Source: Bradyrhizobium arachidis (GTDB lineage Bacteria; Pseudomonadota; Alphaproteobacteria; Rhizobiales; Xanthobacteraceae). From it: 64,000 bases of DNA. A model generated the notes under the pieces. That model saw nothing but the letters and a program-made list of their open reading frames with translations. It ran no database searches and was not told the origin of the DNA. The position numbers and the translations under genes are program-made. This document shows, piece after piece, positions 42,381-51,182 of the stretch. Each line of letters starts with the position of its first letter. Position 1 is the stretch's first letter. The DNA is taken from the NCBI RefSeq assembly GCF_015291705.1, contig NZ_CP030050.1, positions 5,084,001 through 5,148,000 on the forward strand, written 5' to 3'.

Positions 42381-43163
42381 TTATCTTCGGCCCGGGATCA
42401 AGCCGAGGGCCAATATATCGCCTGTTTCGAGTTGGAAGTGATTTTTTAGCTGAGCCGAGAATAGCCCGACAGGGTAGTAGCCATCTGATTTTGTAGCCTT
42501 AGTCACATTCGGGTAAATCCCCGCGAGGACTGTCGTGCCTGGATTGATCGTCAAAGAAAAAGGCTCGGGGTGTCCCCGGACTTGCTTGTATTCTCTGAGA
42601 GACGAGAAAATGCGATCGCTTTTTTCCCACAAGACACGATCATTGTCGTCGTAGACGTTGTCAAGCGGCGTGTCGGATATCAACGTATAGGCAAGGAAAT
42701 TGACGGGCGTTGCGTTCGTATTTTTGATAATCAGCCAAAAAGGCGTGCTTGTATCAGTTGATTTTGCAGTTAGGTTTTTGAGAGCATCTGAAAAGTCATC
42801 ATCGAGTTGCAACAGGTAGTTGTTATTGAAGCGGAGCGAACGAAGCCTGAGATAGCGAGCAATAATGTCGTCGGGCCTCACCCAGCCCAACAGCGGACTG
42901 TAAAGTTTGTGACGCGGCGGACAACGAAAGTCGCCCACATCTTGCCCGCCAGTTCCCCGATAAAGCCCGAAACTAACAAGACAGATCACGCCGTCGAAGC
43001 CGGAGCAGCGGTTAACCCCGCACAAAAGTGCCGGCGTTCCACAGGGAGAAGGGATAACGGATGGCTGGGGCCGGTCCGAGATGGGGCAGCTGGGTGTCAC
43101 TTGGGATATTGCGCGTGCCGGCGAAAGCAAAGCCAACGCGAGGATTAGCCAATACTTGCGCAT
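42381..43163 (-). CDS. Exported hypothetical protein
   Basis: 260 residues from the ATG at 43163. Signal peptide (YWLILALALLSPARAISQ), a Cys-rich segment with several Cys in the first 70 residues (TPSCPISDRPQ; CGTPALLCGVNRC), then a beta-rich body (PFWLIIKNTNATPVNFLAYTLI; FSLTINPGTTVLAGIYPN). No family recognised. Last of three consecutive minus-strand exported proteins. Confidence 0.7.
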   Translation of the reverse strand: MRKYWLILALALLSPARAISQVTPSCPISDRPQPSVIPSPCGTPALLCGVNRCSGFDGVICLVSFGLYRGTGGQDVGDFRCPPRHKLYSPLLGWVRPDDIIARYLRLRSLRFNNNYLLQLDDDFSDALKNLTAKSTDTSTPFWLIIKNTNATPVNFLAYTLISDTPLDNVYDDNDRVLWEKSDRIFSSLREYKQVRGHPEPFSLTINPGTTVLAGIYPNVTKATKSDGYYPVGLFSAQLKNHFQLETGDILALGLIPGRR

Positions 43164-43199
43164 CAGACGCCTTTGCAAGAAGTGGGCGACATAATTGCA

Positions 43200-43877
43200 T
43201 TACGCGAAGAACATTGAGATCAGAGGAGCGAGCGCAACGGCGCTCTTGATCAGCGAGTTTAAGTTAAAGTCCGCCCCCGAGGTCACGGAAGGGTAGAAGC
43301 CGCGTGACTGAGGTTGCCCTTGGAAGGCATACGGTGCGACTCCCCAATAGGGAATCGAAGGCCTCGGGGCCCCTTGCGCACGATAGGTTCTGGGCAGGAC
43401 ACTGCCTCCGGAATCACGGATAAACTCGGCAAGTGAGCCTGCATTTTGATTGATGTAGCCGTAGGGATCTCCGCGCAAAAACTGTTCATCGCTGTCGCCG
43501 AGTTGCCACGGTCGCGAGGGAACGCGGGAAAACAGGGAAAAATTCTGTGGCTGATCATATGGGTTCACATAAATCGGGGCAGCCTGGGTGGGCGGGGCGT
43601 TAGGTTGTAAGAGCTGCGTGGCGGTGGAAACGAGCCCAGGGAGGCTCCCGATAGCCGGCGCGGCAATTTGCGCCGCGCTGGCGGCTAGATTAACGCCTTG
43701 CTGGATCAATCCTGGCACTATCCTGGCGGCATTATTGACAAAGCCGCCCAAGCCTTGAAGGAGCGCACCCCCGATCCCCCCGAGGTTGAAAGCCTCTGCA
43801 GAATCAACACCTCCCAGTGCAGGCAATATGATAAGTCCGGCGGCGCCCTGAAGGGCGGTTCGGCGCGAGAGGTTCAT
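43200..43877 (-). CDS. Exported protein with Tat-like signal
   Basis: 225 residues. MNLSRRTALQGAAGLIILPALGG is a twin-arginine-like signal. An Ala/Gly/Leu-rich amphipathic stretch (IGGALLQGLGGFVNNAARI) is followed by a Pro/Tyr/Gln-rich region. The C-terminus is hydrophobic (LIKSAVALAPLISMFFA). Possibly a lipase or adhesin stalk, but no catalytic motif is seen. Confidence 0.65.
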   Translation of the reverse strand: MNLSRRTALQGAAGLIILPALGGVDSAEAFNLGGIGGALLQGLGGFVNNAARIVPGLIQQGVNLAASAAQIAAPAIGSLPGLVSTATQLLQPNAPPTQAAPIYVNPYDQPQNFSLFSRVPSRPWQLGDSDEQFLRGDPYGYINQNAGSLAEFIRDSGGSVLPRTYRAQGAPRPSIPYWGVAPYAFQGQPQSRGFYPSVTSGADFNLNSLIKSAVALAPLISMFFA

Positions 43878-43906
43878 GGTCCAATCCCCTTGAGTATCGC
43901 CAACAC

Positions 43907-44329
43907 TTACTGGACGAAACAGTCCTTAACAGTTCCGACTATTCGCCTAACCCGAACAACGTTCACCTCGGTGACAATGCTGACAGAAACGTCAAATAAG
44001 CCATCGGCCGTCTTATCGCCGGGAGACAGAACAACGTTATCGGTGTTCAACAGGCCCGGTAGATTCACTTCCCTCTGCTGGCCAAAAAGTTCGGTAGTAA
44101 CATTGAGTTGGAACTGCACATATACACTGCGGGTTCGATCGACAGTGTCGTCGTCGTCGCTCGTATCGACAACCTGGTAGGCTATTTCCACCATGTTCCC
44201 CTTGATCGTCGGCTGGACGTTTACAACGCGCGCGCTGCATTGGCTGTGCGCCGCATCGACACAGCCGACGACAATCGAAAGAGCAACGAATACAACAGCA
44301 GCTGGGTGCAGCAATCTACCGGTCTTCAT
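43907..44329 (-). CDS. Exported hypothetical protein
   Basis: 140 residues. Signal peptide (AAVVFVALSIVVGCVDAAHSQ) followed by a beta-rich domain (SARVVNVQPTIKGNMVEIAYQVVDTSDDDD; VYVQFQLNVTTELFGQ) with three Cys. Its stop is 30 bp from the start of the next gene downstream, suggesting an operon of three exported proteins. Confidence 0.65.
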   Translation of the reverse strand: MKTGRLLHPAAVVFVALSIVVGCVDAAHSQCSARVVNVQPTIKGNMVEIAYQVVDTSDDDDTVDRTRSVYVQFQLNVTTELFGQQREVNLPGLLNTDNVVLSPGDKTADGLFDVSVSIVTEVNVVRVRRIVGTVKDCFVQ

Positions 44330-44561
44330 TTGTCACCTCGGCAATTGAGGTACAAAAACAGGCAGCCAGACCTAATGGCGCCACACGGAACGATCCATTG
44401 TGCGACCCGTGCAGGGACCGGTCAAGGGAGCTGCAGACATCCTGTTGCTGGATTAGCGGGCGGCAATCGACGCGAGGGCCGCTGACTCCCCCTCTTGGCC
44501 TCGCACCGTCTGCTTCCGAGGGCTGGACGGAAAGCCATCGTGGACACGCCGAGGGCAGCCT

Positions 44562-45572
44562 TTGACCCGTTGCGGAATTCGTGTTCGTACGGTCGGCCTG
44601 AACCTGCTACAATTGGAGTTGTTGGAGCCAAGCGAATTGGCCTCAGTGAAGCGACAGAGGGATTGCTTGGGCGCAGCGACAAGACACCGGCAAGCCTTCC
44701 TGCGAAATCACAAGACGTGTGCCTTCTGCGGCGGAGGCGCGCCGTCCTCGACGATCGAGCATTGCCCGCCACGCGCGTTGTTCCAGCATCGCCAGTGGCC
44801 CGAGGGCTTCGAGTTTCCCGCCTGTCAGGCGTGCAACAAGGGCAGCAGCGACCATGATCTTTTGATCGCGATGCTCGCGCGTATGGATCCGTTCGAGGAC
44901 AAGGGCAACCGCGACGGGGCTGCGGAAGGTCTCATGAAGGCGGCGCACCGTCAGCATCCGGAGCTGTTCCGGAATATGATGATGCGCGCGAACCAGGCGC
45001 GCCGCGCGAACCGTGAGCTCGGGCTGCGGCCGGGGCCGGGACAGACGCATCAGGATACGCATCTTGCCAACGTGACCGACGAGATGCGTGAAGCCGTCGA
45101 CGTGTTCGCGGGCAAGCTTGCGAAGGGAATCTACTACATGCACGCGGGCGCGATCTTCCCCGGGGACGGCTGTCTCGTGATGTGCTGGTTCACGAACACC
45201 GACTTGCTGCGCGATGGCAAGTTTCAGTTGTTCGACGTCATGAAGGACGTGGCCGGCGAGGCGCCGGCGTTGGCTCGATCCGGCAAGTTCTTGAACGACC
45301 AGTTCGAGTACAAGTTCTCGCTGTCCGATGAGCAGCACCTACTTGCGCTGCAGGCGAGGTTCGGCAACGCCTTCGGCCTCATTGTGTTCGGCGCCACCAC
45401 GCCTGGCTGGCTAGAGCAGCACATCCAGCGTATGGAGGATACAATGGCGCGCGAAGACGGCGGCCCGTTCCGGATCCTTCAATCGACGGTGCTGCCCCTG
45501 GGCCAGAGGCCCGGCGAAAATGCCGATCGAGCAGCCAAACAAAGTTGCAGTGCGCCATGGATCTTGGCATAG
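44562..45572 (+). CDS. HNH-like zinc protein
   Basis: 336 residues at most; TTG 44562, TTG 44637 and GTG 44646 are all possible starts. The core CAFCGGGAPSSTIEHCPPRALF (C-x2-C, E-H-x-P-P) followed by FPACQACNKGSSDHDLL (C-x2-C-N) is an HNH-type zinc-finger layout. The remaining 230 residues have no known motif. A protein of similar design lies at 18318. The substrate, DNA or otherwise, is unknown. Confidence 0.65.
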   Translation: MTRCGIRVRTVGLNLLQLELLEPSELASVKRQRDCLGAATRHRQAFLRNHKTCAFCGGGAPSSTIEHCPPRALFQHRQWPEGFEFPACQACNKGSSDHDLLIAMLARMDPFEDKGNRDGAAEGLMKAAHRQHPELFRNMMMRANQARRANRELGLRPGPGQTHQDTHLANVTDEMREAVDVFAGKLAKGIYYMHAGAIFPGDGCLVMCWFTNTDLLRDGKFQLFDVMKDVAGEAPALARSGKFLNDQFEYKFSLSDEQHLLALQARFGNAFGLIVFGATTPGWLEQHIQRMEDTMAREDGGPFRILQSTVLPLGQRPGENADRAAKQSCSAPWILA

Positions 45573-45655
45573 CGGTTCACGGTGGGTGCGCCTTCCGTGA
45601 ACGGGCTGCGTAAGTAGCGATCGCCTATGCCGCCGACGTAGACGGGGCAGAGCAT
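45479..45655 (-). CDS. Small ORF, coupled set (uncertain)
   Basis: 58 residues from the ATG at 45655, which overlaps the TGA of an 18-residue frame (45655-45711). Overlaps the HNH-like gene's 3' end antisense by 94 bp, which weakens it. One moderately hydrophobic segment (IHGALQLCLAARSAF). Confidence 0.25.
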   Translation of the reverse strand: MLCPVYVGGIGDRYLRSPFTEGAPTVNRYAKIHGALQLCLAARSAFSPGLWPRGSTVD

Positions 45656-45707
45656 CAGCGAGCACCGCGGCGGATGAGGCGATGGGCCTCGCGCTTGTCG
45701 GCCGTGC

Positions 45708-45809
45708 TCATAGGCGAGCCGGCATGGTGGCGGCCATGCGGGCGGCATGCTCGGGGAATTGGATCAGGACCGCGTCAATCTTGCGGACCAGCTGATTGAT
45801 GGTCGGCAT
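45708..45809 (-). CDS. 33-residue ORF, coupled set
   Basis: ATG 45809 with CGGAG at a good distance. Helical, PTINQLVRKIDAVLIQFPEH, ends AATMPARL. The stop overlaps the next ATG (45711), so three frames are chained by TGA/ATG overlaps. Such chaining is typical of small phage gene sets, but no family is recognised. Confidence 0.35.
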   Translation of the reverse strand: MPTINQLVRKIDAVLIQFPEHAARMAATMPARL

Positions 45810-46135
45810 CACAACTCCGAAGATGTGAGGGGAAGGGAAATTCTTGCTGGGAACATGCCGACTAACCTTAGACGGCTCCGGCGCTTATCTCCGGCACATC
45901 CATGGCGATGCCGGATCAGCTTCCGAAGGTGTCCCTCTCATGTGCCCCAGCAAGGATTTAGGTGATTACCTGCCAGATCAGGGCGAGTAGGACCGCCCAT
46001 CCGAGTGTACGACGGGACACGTAGAGAACCGCAAGGTGTGACAAAATGTACGCAGGGCGCCGAGCGGCCCGCTATTGCAACAGGTAATTGCAACCAGATA
46101 AACTTTAGCGTCCTTCATAGCATGGAGTGCCGGAT

Positions 46136-46696
46136 ATGGTGCAACGCATGCTCGCAGGTGGACTTATTGTTGCCGCGCTTTCCCTTTGCGCTGGTCGCAC
46201 GCAAGCACAAGACTACGCAAAAGCTCTGGTCGACATCGCGGATGCCGCTGATCGAATTTGCGGCATAGTTTCTACGCACGGCGACGTAACCGAAATTCGG
46301 GGCGGCGTGAAAGCCGAAGTGGACAGTCTCGTGACGAAGCTGGCCGGCGTTGGCGTCTCGATCGATGCCAACGCTTCGAAGAAGACGTTCGACAATGTCT
46401 CTCAAAAAGCCGTCGCGGATCAACTAACGGACTCCAGGAACTGCAAATACAAGGTCTTCAACGATCTGCAAGACAAACTCATTCCCTCAGAACCAAAAGG
46501 CAGCGCGCCTTCGAGACAAAAACGCAGCGCGCTTCCCGATGGGTGCGATCCGCCGTTTACCCCCGACAATATGGGACCCGGAATGATACCTTCCGGTGTG
46601 AATGACGTCGTCGTGAAACGGAATACCAAGGACCCATGCTCGACTGGAGGCACTTGGCGCAAAATTAGCGGCGTTTGGCGGAAGATCGCAGATTGA
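46136..46696 (+). CDS. Exported hypothetical protein
   Basis: 186 residues from the ATG at 46136 with GGAG upstream; GTG 46127 would add three. Signal peptide (LAGGLIVAALSLCAGRTQAQ), a helical part with DIADAADRICGIVSTHGD, then a Pro/Gly-rich tail with CDPPF and CSTGG cysteines ending in WRKISGVWRKIAD. No family recognised. Its end lies 28 bp from a truncated ligase frame. Confidence 0.7.
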   Translation: MVQRMLAGGLIVAALSLCAGRTQAQDYAKALVDIADAADRICGIVSTHGDVTEIRGGVKAEVDSLVTKLAGVGVSIDANASKKTFDNVSQKAVADQLTDSRNCKYKVFNDLQDKLIPSEPKGSAPSRQKRSALPDGCDPPFTPDNMGPGMIPSGVNDVVVKRNTKDPCSTGGTWRKISGVWRKIAD

Positions 46697-46723
46697 TCCT
46701 CTCCGGCTGCTAGCCGCCACTAA

Positions 46724-47545
46724 CTGGAACACGGAGGCTGCTATAAATACGACGGCTACCGCATTCAGCTTCGCATCGACGGAGATGATCGTCGCGCCTA
46801 CACGCGAAACGGCCACAACTGGGTTCACAAATTCTCCGTCATCGCCGGCGCCTTCGACATCGAAGGTCAGGCGATCGTTGACGGTGAGGTCGTCGTCGTC
46901 CACGAGGGGCGACCCAATTTCTCCGAGCTGCAGGCCGACCTCGCGAGAGGGAATCAGGATCGCTTAGTTTACTTCGCTTTCGATCTCCTTTGGCTTGATG
47001 GCCAAGACCTCCGGAGGCTTTCCCAGCTTGCGCGTAAGGAGCTGCTCAAGGAGCTAATCGAGAGCAACGAGATTAAGGATCCTATTCTCTACAGCGAACA
47101 CCATGAAGGTGACGGGCAGGCGCTGTTCGAGGCAGCCAGCAGGCTTAAGTACGAGGGCATCATCTCCAAACGAGTGGATGCTTCTTACCGATCGGAGCGG
47201 GTTGAAACGTGGCAGAAGATCAAGGCCGTTCAGAAGGGAAAATTCCCTGTGGTCGGATTCATCAAGGACCCCTCGGGGGTCGCAGCTCTCTATCTCGGTA
47301 AGAAGAAAGGGAGAGATCTTGTATATATGGGCAAGGTCGGCACGGGATGGAGCCGGACCACCTCGCGCAAGATCAGGGATGCACTCGATAGTGTAGTTAG
47401 CCCCAAGAGTAGATTGAGTAAGCAACTCAAGAAGCCCAAGGCGACTTGGGTCGAGCCGAAGTTTGTTGCCGAAATCGAGTATCGCGACATAACTTCCGAA
47501 GGACTGCTACGCGCCAGCTCATTCAAAGGTCTAAGCCGGAAATAA
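46724..47545 (+). pseudogene. 5'-truncated LigD-type ATP-dependent DNA ligase
   Basis: Open from 46724 without a start codon near the active site; preceded by stop TAA 46721-46723. Ligase motifs are intact from KYDGYR (lysine at 46745) through VDGEVVV, FDLLWLDG, YEGIISKR and WQKIKAV, then the OB domain (GKVGTGWSRTT ... WVEPKFVAEIEYRDITSEGLLR). Only the first 20-odd residues of the adenylation domain and any further domains are missing. Polymerase and nuclease parts of LigD are absent. A remnant, or a fragment after recombination. Confidence 0.88.
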
Positions 47546-47607
47546 ACTTATGTTTCTGCGATCAACTGCACGCTGACGTACAAGCAATTCGTCAGAAGGA
47601 GCGTGCG

Positions 47608-47796
47608 ATGGGATTGAAGCGCAGGCGATTCAAGCAGACAGATTCTCTCGAGACGCGGCTTGAGCAATTTGCCCAGGATATGCGAGAGCGCGCGGACGGA
47701 AAGCCTCCGGGCGACGAACGTAACGCCTTGCTCAAGCGAGCACGTAATGCTGATCAAGCAATCGACATTGAGCGGCAACTTCGTCAAGACCGCTAG
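47608..47796 (+). CDS. Small conserved Bradyrhizobium-type protein
   Basis: 62 residues, ATG 47608 with AGAAGGAG upstream. Starts MGLKRRRFKQTDSLETRLEQFA and is rich in Arg/Glu/Gln; likely a helical, DNA- or RNA-associated protein, but function is unknown. The same short family is common in the genus. Confidence 0.75.
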   Translation: MGLKRRRFKQTDSLETRLEQFAQDMRERADGKPPGDERNALLKRARNADQAIDIERQLRQDR

Positions 47797-47847
47797 GAGC
47801 GCCCAACAGAGAAGCGGTTTAGCTTGGCTCCTCCCAAGTGACCTGAA

Positions 47848-48057
47848 TTGCTTGGGAACGAATCTCGACAATTGTTAGTTGCACGCTCAATACCCGCAAC
47901 GGGGGCCACGTGTGAGAAGTGTGTCCCTCTCGACAAGCAGATTGCGCGCTACCGCTTCCTGGAGGGTCGCATCAACGACCAGAAAGCGCTAGACGGCATC
48001 AAACGATTGATCGCCGAACTGCACGACAAGAAGAAAGCCAACCACCCAGACGAGTAA
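47848..48057 (+). CDS. Small conserved hypothetical protein
   Basis: 69 residues from TTG 47848; TTG 47875 is also possible. C-terminal helix pair (KQIARYRFLEGRINDQKALDGIKRLIAELHDKK) with an N-terminal C-x2-C (CEKC). This family is frequent in Bradyrhizobium; function unknown. Confidence 0.6.
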   Translation: MLGNESRQLLVARSIPATGATCEKCVPLDKQIARYRFLEGRINDQKALDGIKRLIAELHDKKKANHPDE

Positions 48058-48195
48058 GTCGTTGTGGCATGCGCCGAAACGCAGAAGAAAAAGGAGAAGT
48101 CCAGCCCTAGTGCACGAGCGGTACGACGTCTCGATCTGGGGAGCAGCGTCGGCTGGCGTGGCACGTCGCTACGCTGTCCGTCCGAGCGGCGCATC

Positions 48196-48429
48196 TTAGT
48201 TGTACTCGTTCTCCGGCAAGGAGCCGGCGGGCGGCTTTAGCTCCTCAATTCCCGCTTCAATGATCAACAACTCGTCGCGCACCGCCTCCAACGCCCTGGC
48301 AGGATTGATACCTACCACGGCCTCAAGCTGTGCGACCACTTTGCGACGGTGTGAGAGAAGGTCTGATAAAGCCCGCCGGTCCTTCGCCTTTACATAACCG
48401 GCGACGATCAGTTCCATTGCTTTCGACAT
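48196..48429 (-). CDS. Small conserved protein, paralogue A
   Basis: 77 residues, ATG 48429. MSKAMELIVAGYVKAKDRRALSDLL then HRRKVVAQLEAVVG and LLIIEAGIEELKPPAGSLPENEY. It shares about half its residues with the protein at 50903-51142, including MELIVA-Y and the GSLP-NE ending. All-helical; function unknown. Confidence 0.72.
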   Translation of the reverse strand: MSKAMELIVAGYVKAKDRRALSDLLSHRRKVVAQLEAVVGINPARALEAVRDELLIIEAGIEELKPPAGSLPENEYN

Positions 48430-48444
48430 ACGAGCACACGCCTG

Positions 48445-48684
48445 CTAATTCAGCATTCCCTGTCGAAGCTCATTCAGGAGCGCCAATGTGATCTCGCAAT
48501 TAGGCTTGTGCTTGAAGACTTCCATGTAGACGCGCAGCGCTTCCTGATATTCGCCCTGCTTGAGAGAACCATTTGACTGCAGAGTCAGAACGAGAACCTG
48601 AAAAGCGGCCGTCATTGCCTCGAAATAGGCCTTTATGACTTCAGCCGGCGGCGCATCACTGGACGGTGCGGTGGGAGAGGTCAT
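48445..48684 (-). CDS. Small helical protein
   Basis: 79 residues, ATG 48684 overlapping the stop of the upstream gene (48681-48896). Helical throughout (EVIKAYFEAMTAAFQVLVLTLQS; YQEALRVYMEVFKHKPNCEI), perhaps TPR-like. No family recognised. Confidence 0.6.
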   Translation of the reverse strand: MTSPTAPSSDAPPAEVIKAYFEAMTAAFQVLVLTLQSNGSLKQGEYQEALRVYMEVFKHKPNCEITLALLNELRQGMLN

Positions 48685-48896
48685 GCTCGGACCTCCGTAT
48701 CACTCGGCGAGCTCTTTGGTGGGACGTTGATCGGGAAGCCCGAGGCGACAAGCTCATCCATTTTCGAGAGCTCTTCTGCGAGCCGCCGCTCAATAAATTG
48801 ACACTCCAGATCCGACAGGTTCGTCTTGAGCAGTCGACGGTAGCGATAAACGGTGTTTCTATATGCGCGCATGCGGGCCGATTGTACGTCGAGCAT
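48681..48896 (-). CDS. Small helical protein
   Basis: 71 residues, ATG 48896, or the ATG eight codons in. Contains RAYRNTVYRYRRLLKTNLSDLECQFIERRLAEEL, a family seen repeatedly in Bradyrhizobium. Four-base overlap with the next gene suggests co-translation. Function unknown. Confidence 0.65.
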   Translation of the reverse strand: MLDVQSARMRAYRNTVYRYRRLLKTNLSDLECQFIERRLAEELSKMDELVASGFPINVPPKSSPSDTEVRA

Positions 48897-49092
48897 CGTC
48901 GTCTCTCCAGACGGTCGCTTGTGGTCCTTGATTTTCTAAAATCGGGATTGGTGTTCCCGGTGCGAAAATAGGCAGCCGGAAATTGATGTCAAGAACGATA
49001 AACCGGATCAAGTTCGAGGGTCGCCGCCAACCCGACCAATAGACCCAGGCGGCCCCAACCAGCACCATCAGGACCCATGATATCGCCACCAA
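48859..49092 (-). CDS. Small membrane protein (uncertain)
   Basis: 77 residues from TTG 49092. One N-terminal helix (VAISWVLMVLVGAAWVYWSG). Overlaps the next gene by 38 bases and has a weak ribosome site. Confidence 0.35.
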   Translation of the reverse strand: MVAISWVLMVLVGAAWVYWSGWRRPSNLIRFIVLDINFRLPIFAPGTPIPILENQGPQATVWRDDDARRTIGPHARI

Positions 49093-49324
49093 CGTCCAAT
49101 CTCGTTTGCTAAGTCAGCCTGAAGCATCTGTTCCCCAAAGGCCGCCTCTGTTGGCGGCCTCTCAAGACTCGCTTGGTTCCCGCATCGACCGTCCCACCCA
49201 CCTCGCAAACTATTTTCGCCTTCCTGCGGTGATATGGACGATCGGCCCAGCCCTGAGACCCCCGGGTCGAAGCCTCCAGGGCGGGGCCGATCTGCTGCCC
49301 GACTTCGGCGGGCGCTCCGCGAAC

Positions 49325-49636
49325 TCACGTTTCCTTGGTAGTTGGGCCACGGCCCGATGCAGCCGGGGCCGACTTTCCGGCGGTCGATATCCCATGATCC
49401 TTCTGGGTGATCGCGTCAGCCGCGCGGTTCTTGAAGTAGCCAAGGACGTAGACGCGTATGGCAGACGACAGATTGCCATGCTGCAGGTTGCGCTCGATCT
49501 CGCTGGCTAGATCCGACAGTGACATGTCGCGCTGGCGGGAAATCTCTTTCACAGCCGTCCAGAATGCCTCTTCCAGGCTAATGCTGGTCTTATGGCCGCC
49601 GACGATGATGGATCGTTTCGCGACGTGCGATTTCAT
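49325..49636 (-). CDS. Ribbon-helix-helix DNA-binding protein (RHH_4-like)
   Basis: 103 residues. KRSIIVGGHKTSISLEEAFWTAVKEISRQRDMSLSDLASEIERNLQ and NLSSAIRVYVLGYF match the alphaproteobacterial RHH_4 family, whose N-terminal strand pairs in the major groove. A Lys/Ala/Pro-rich tail follows. Probably a local repressor; target unknown. Confidence 0.88.
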   Translation of the reverse strand: MKSHVAKRSIIVGGHKTSISLEEAFWTAVKEISRQRDMSLSDLASEIERNLQHGNLSSAIRVYVLGYFKNRAADAITQKDHGISTAGKSAPAASGRGPTTKET

Positions 49637-49754
49637 GGCTGTTCCTGGCGTTCGATGGCTTTGCGCTCGCTGCCGTTGTGACGATCATCAATTTGTGTGA
49701 AGCCTGCGCGCTAGCGGGTGATGAGCCAAGGTCCTTTCCCGCAGGCCGGGAGCC

Positions 49755-49868
49755 TTATGTCAGGCACGCGACCACGGCCAGAACGAGATCTGCGCCGAAC
49801 TCTCCCGAAAAGATCGAAAACAGAATTCCGGCACCAATCGCGGATGCAATCACTTTGAGAGTAATCAT
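49755..49868 (-). CDS. 37-residue membrane protein
   Basis: ATG 49868 with GAGGAG upstream, stop at 49755. One strong helix (VIASAIGAGILFSIFSGEFGAD) followed by LVLAVVACLT. Too short for many gene callers, but the ribosome site is good. Confidence 0.6.
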   Translation of the reverse strand: MITLKVIASAIGAGILFSIFSGEFGADLVLAVVACLT

Positions 49869-50194
49869 TTTGGACTCCTCTCTTAATTCCAAAGTTCAGA
49901 GTGAGCGCGGTTTGTTTCCGGAGCGTTTCGAGACCCCGTCAGAACGGCTTCGTTCACCAAGGCGTTACATATCGGGAAAATATGGCAATCTGTGTGTCCT
50001 GATTTTCAGGCGGTCATGTCACATCGACTTGCGAAAAGAACGCCATCCAGGCATTGCCTTCGACTGACGCGGCAAAGAGACTTCAACCAACATTTGTTAG
50101 TGTCTCGGCCGCTTTAGTTTGGGAGAATCTGGCAGTGCGCGCGTTCTGATTCGCACGCGCCGGCCTCAGCATTAGGTGCCAGCCAGGGGATGCG

Positions 50195-50299
50195 CTAGAC
50201 TGTGTTTTTTGTTTTCTTTGCGCCGACGAGAACACCAATAAAGCCGGCGACCACAAGGAACGCCCCTGCGATCATCAGCCAGTGGGGCAACCTCAGCAT
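50195..50299 (-). CDS. 34-residue membrane protein
   Basis: ATG 50299. MLRLPHWLMIAGAFLVVAGF is the repeated Bradyrhizobium pattern of a helix after a short LPHW box, then IGVLVGAKKTKNTV. Ribosome site weak, but the sequence pattern is known in the genus. Confidence 0.55.
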   Translation of the reverse strand: MLRLPHWLMIAGAFLVVAGFIGVLVGAKKTKNTV

Positions 50300-50431
50300 T
50301 GCGACCAGCGATAGCCATGCAGTCTCCGCCAATATCTCTACTCCTTGGCCGCGGGTTCACGCTCTCCGTTAATCACCCGTACCGAGAAGAATAGACGCCC
50401 GAGTTCACTGCCTGCTGGCTGCCGCCGGAAT

Positions 50432-50644
50432 TCAGTCCGGCGCTTCACGCCCCTGGGTAGTCAGCTCGTATCGATCGCCGTTCTTCGTCAGCCAGCCGCC
50501 CTCGACCAACCTGAGTGCAAACGCTTTCGTGCAAACTGCATGAAAGGCGGCCAACTGATAGATCTGGTCGTTTCGCTCGATCAGGTAGCCGTAGAGCCGG
50601 GCCCGCCGCAGAATCCTACGTACCTCTGGCGATAGAACCAACAT
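50432..50644 (-). CDS. Small winged-helix-like protein
   Basis: 70 residues. RRILRRARLYGYLIERNDQIYQLAAFHAVC, then GWLTKNGDRYELTTQGREAPD, a strand-turn-strand wing. Possibly DNA-binding. The gene at 51183 ends in a similar wing. Confidence 0.55.
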   Translation of the reverse strand: MLVLSPEVRRILRRARLYGYLIERNDQIYQLAAFHAVCTKAFALRLVEGGWLTKNGDRYELTTQGREAPD

Positions 50645-50902
50645 GATAATCGCTCAAGCATCGGTTGAGGGAGTGTTCCTAAGAATGGCGAGACATTGCG
50701 GGGTGCTCATTGCCGCACCTCGCGGTTCACGCTGGTGGACCTCTGTGCTAGCAAATTGGCGTGTCGCGCCGATCGTGCGGAACGTCGCGGCGCCGGCCGC
50801 AGGGCCGCAGGGCGGATCAGCGCCTCGCTATGTCCTGCAGCGACGGAATGAGCGGACGCGATCCAGGTCGATAGCCATGCGGTAGGGACGGGTACGATCG
50901 AT

Positions 50903-51142
50903 TTACCGTGTACCCCACTCATTATCCGGCAGTGATCCGGGCGGAGGCTCAAGCTCTTTGAGGCCAGCTTCGATCAGCGCCACTTCTTCTTGGATTGCGA
51001 TAACCGCTTTCTCTGTGGTGACGCCCGAAACGGCTTGCAATTGAGTGAGCATCTCACGGCGATGAGTCAGCAACTCCGTCAGAGCGCGCCGATCCCGCAC
51101 CCTCACGTAGCTAGCGACAATTAGCTCCATGGCCCTCGACAT
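50903..51142 (-). CDS. Small conserved protein, paralogue B
   Basis: 79 residues from the ATG at 51142 (MSRAMELIVASYVRVRDRRALTELL). Paralogue of the protein at 48196, with the same length, MELIVA box and GSLPDNEW ending. Function unknown. Confidence 0.7.
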   Translation of the reverse strand: MSRAMELIVASYVRVRDRRALTELLTHRREMLTQLQAVSGVTTEKAVIAIQEEVALIEAGLKELEPPPGSLPDNEWGTR

Positions 51143-51182
51143 CGCGCCGCTCCATGCAAACACTGCTGTTCGGGTGCTCGCT

